Below are positions 4,798 to 5,556 of a DNA stretch of 5,556 nt, in pieces (within the stretch, counting starts at the first letter, position 1; every line of letters starts with the position of its first letter). The translations under genes were made by a program, and so were the position numbers. The stretch covers positions 1-5,556 of the forward strand of contig JAHUZY010000011.1 in assembly GCA_019264505.1 (NCBI GenBank), given 5' to 3'. This DNA comes from Phenylobacterium sp. (GTDB taxonomy: Bacteria; Pseudomonadota; Alphaproteobacteria; Caulobacterales; Caulobacteraceae). Below the pieces are notes generated by a model. It was given only the letters and a program-made list of their open reading frames with translations, ran no database searches and was not told the origin of the DNA.

Positions 4798-5556
4798 TCA
4801 CGGCAGAACCCGACCTCCGACTCTCGATGGCATGGCAGCGCCGGGCGGCGCGCCGATCCGGTCGATCGTTTCGGTTACAGCATCGATGGGCGCCCAGAGG
4901 CCTGATTGGCTCACGCGTCTGAATGCTCGTCCTGGCTCGTACAATGCCGTCTCCGGCGCCAACCGCTTCGCCTCGAGCCGGCCGATCGCATTGAGTAGGG
5001 ATGCGCTGGCGACATAAGCGTCTCGACGGGCCGCGACGAGAGCGAGTTCCGCGTTGCGCAACTCGAGTTCGGCGTTGAGCACATCCAGCGTGGTTCGCAG
5101 GCCGACCTCGAACTCCAGGCGGGTGCCTTCGACCGCGACTTTGGCGGCCCGGACGACCCCTTCGTTGGCGATAGCGCTCGCTCGGGCGGTCGTCATCTGG
5201 CTCCAGGACTGGGCGATAGCCTGGCGCACTTGGCGATTGGCGGTCTCTACGCGGATCCGATCTGTATTGTTGCGTTCCACCGCCTGGCGAATCTGCGATG
5301 AGAGCACGCCGCCTGAATAGATGGGGACCGTCGTGGTGACCGACGCCGATAGATTGCGGGCGAAGCGGTCGGCGATGAACGGATCCACCTGTCCGGAATA
5401 GCCATAGCCGGCTCGAAGAGAGACGGTCGGCCGTCGTTGGGCGCGCACCATTGCGACCCTGGCGCGGCTGGCGTGCTCCGTGAGTTCAGCCGCGCGAACC
5501 TTCGGGCTTTCCGTTATGGCGATGTCGAACGCCTGCAAGATGTGGCTGGGCAAGAT
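4798..5556 (-). CDS. TolC-family outer-membrane efflux/secretion protein, C-terminal half (5' end off window)
   Basis: TolC-family proteins form trimeric outer-membrane channels with a long periplasmic helical barrel, serving RND efflux pumps and type I secretion. About 252 residues are visible of a family norm of ~450-520, so this is the second of the two structural repeats; the reading frame is open at the window edge, and the TTG at 5553 is not its start. Seen in order: AFDIAITESPKVRAAELTEH, the repeat's first helix; ARVAMVRAQRRPTVSLRAGY with the family's RxPTVSLxAGYGYS; VTTTVPIYSGGVLSSQIRQA, the conserved VPIYSGG strand-to-helix turn; VAVEGTRLEFEVGLRTTLDV followed by LNAELELRNAELALV, the strongest TolC signature; then SLLNAIGRLEAKRL. 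The tail (YEPGRAFRRV to VLP) resembles normal alphaproteobacterial endings, so the stop at 4798-4800 looks native. Substrates and partner pump cannot be told. The gene points toward the decayed stretch and shares no operon with visible genes. Confidence 0.9.
   Translation of the reverse strand: MLPSHILQAFDIAITESPKVRAAELTEHASRARVAMVRAQRRPTVSLRAGYGYSGQVDPFIADRFARNLSASVTTTVPIYSGGVLSSQIRQAVERNNTDRIRVETANRQVRQAIAQSWSQMTTARASAIANEGVVRAAKVAVEGTRLEFEVGLRTTLDVLNAELELRNAELALVAARRDAYVASASLLNAIGRLEAKRLAPETALYEPGRAFRRVSQSGLWAPIDAVTETIDRIGAPPGAAMPSRVGGRVLP

Overview
The window is high-GC DNA that looks like an alphaproteobacterial chromosome, most likely from the Caulobacterales (Caulobacter/Brevundimonas/Phenylobacterium group). 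The clues are a CtrA-type box (TTCA-N7-TTAACCAT) in front of a flagellar gene, an alphaproteobacterial-style FlgC, an LptM-like lipoprotein carrying the LAACGKMGPLERP signature, and a TolC-family outer-membrane protein. The taxonomic call is inference; no marker gene such as rRNA is present.

Layout. Positions 13-366 (-): a small secreted protein very rich in Tyr, Gly and Gln. Positions 498-977 (+): an MgtC/SapB-family membrane protein, divergent from the first gene. Positions 992-1357 (-): a small secreted protein with a conserved-looking Cys-containing C-terminus, convergent with the MgtC-like gene. From 1515 a compact forward operon begins downstream of the CtrA-like box: flgC (1515-1931, rod protein), flgI (1942-3063, P-ring protein) and a Wza-like periplasmic polysaccharide-export/SLBB protein (3063-3788), whose start overlaps the flgI stop. 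The first two genes build the flagellar rod and its periplasmic ring. The third is normally part of outer-membrane polysaccharide export, which is an unexpected partner.

From 3789 to 4797 coding quality drops. This kilobase holds the first ~55-60 codons of a dihydrolipoamide dehydrogenase gene broken across all three reading frames (3945-4117), a small LptM-like lipoprotein gene (4204-4461) that stops inside a 13-bp tandem duplication, and a short minus-strand open stretch ending at 4521 that encodes one hydrophobic segment. None of the usual neighbours of these pieces (rest of lpd, argH, lysA) is present, so I read the region as a decay or rearrangement zone between the flagellar operon and the next real gene.

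Positions 4798-5556 (-) hold the C-terminal half of a TolC-family outer-membrane efflux/secretion protein that runs off the right edge. I see no tRNA, rRNA, CRISPR array, insertion sequence or convincing intrinsic terminator. The most interesting points are the flgC-flgI-polysaccharide-export operon with its CtrA-like box, the three-frame lpd remnant, and the duplication that truncates the LptM-like protein. I did not find a clearly new biological system.
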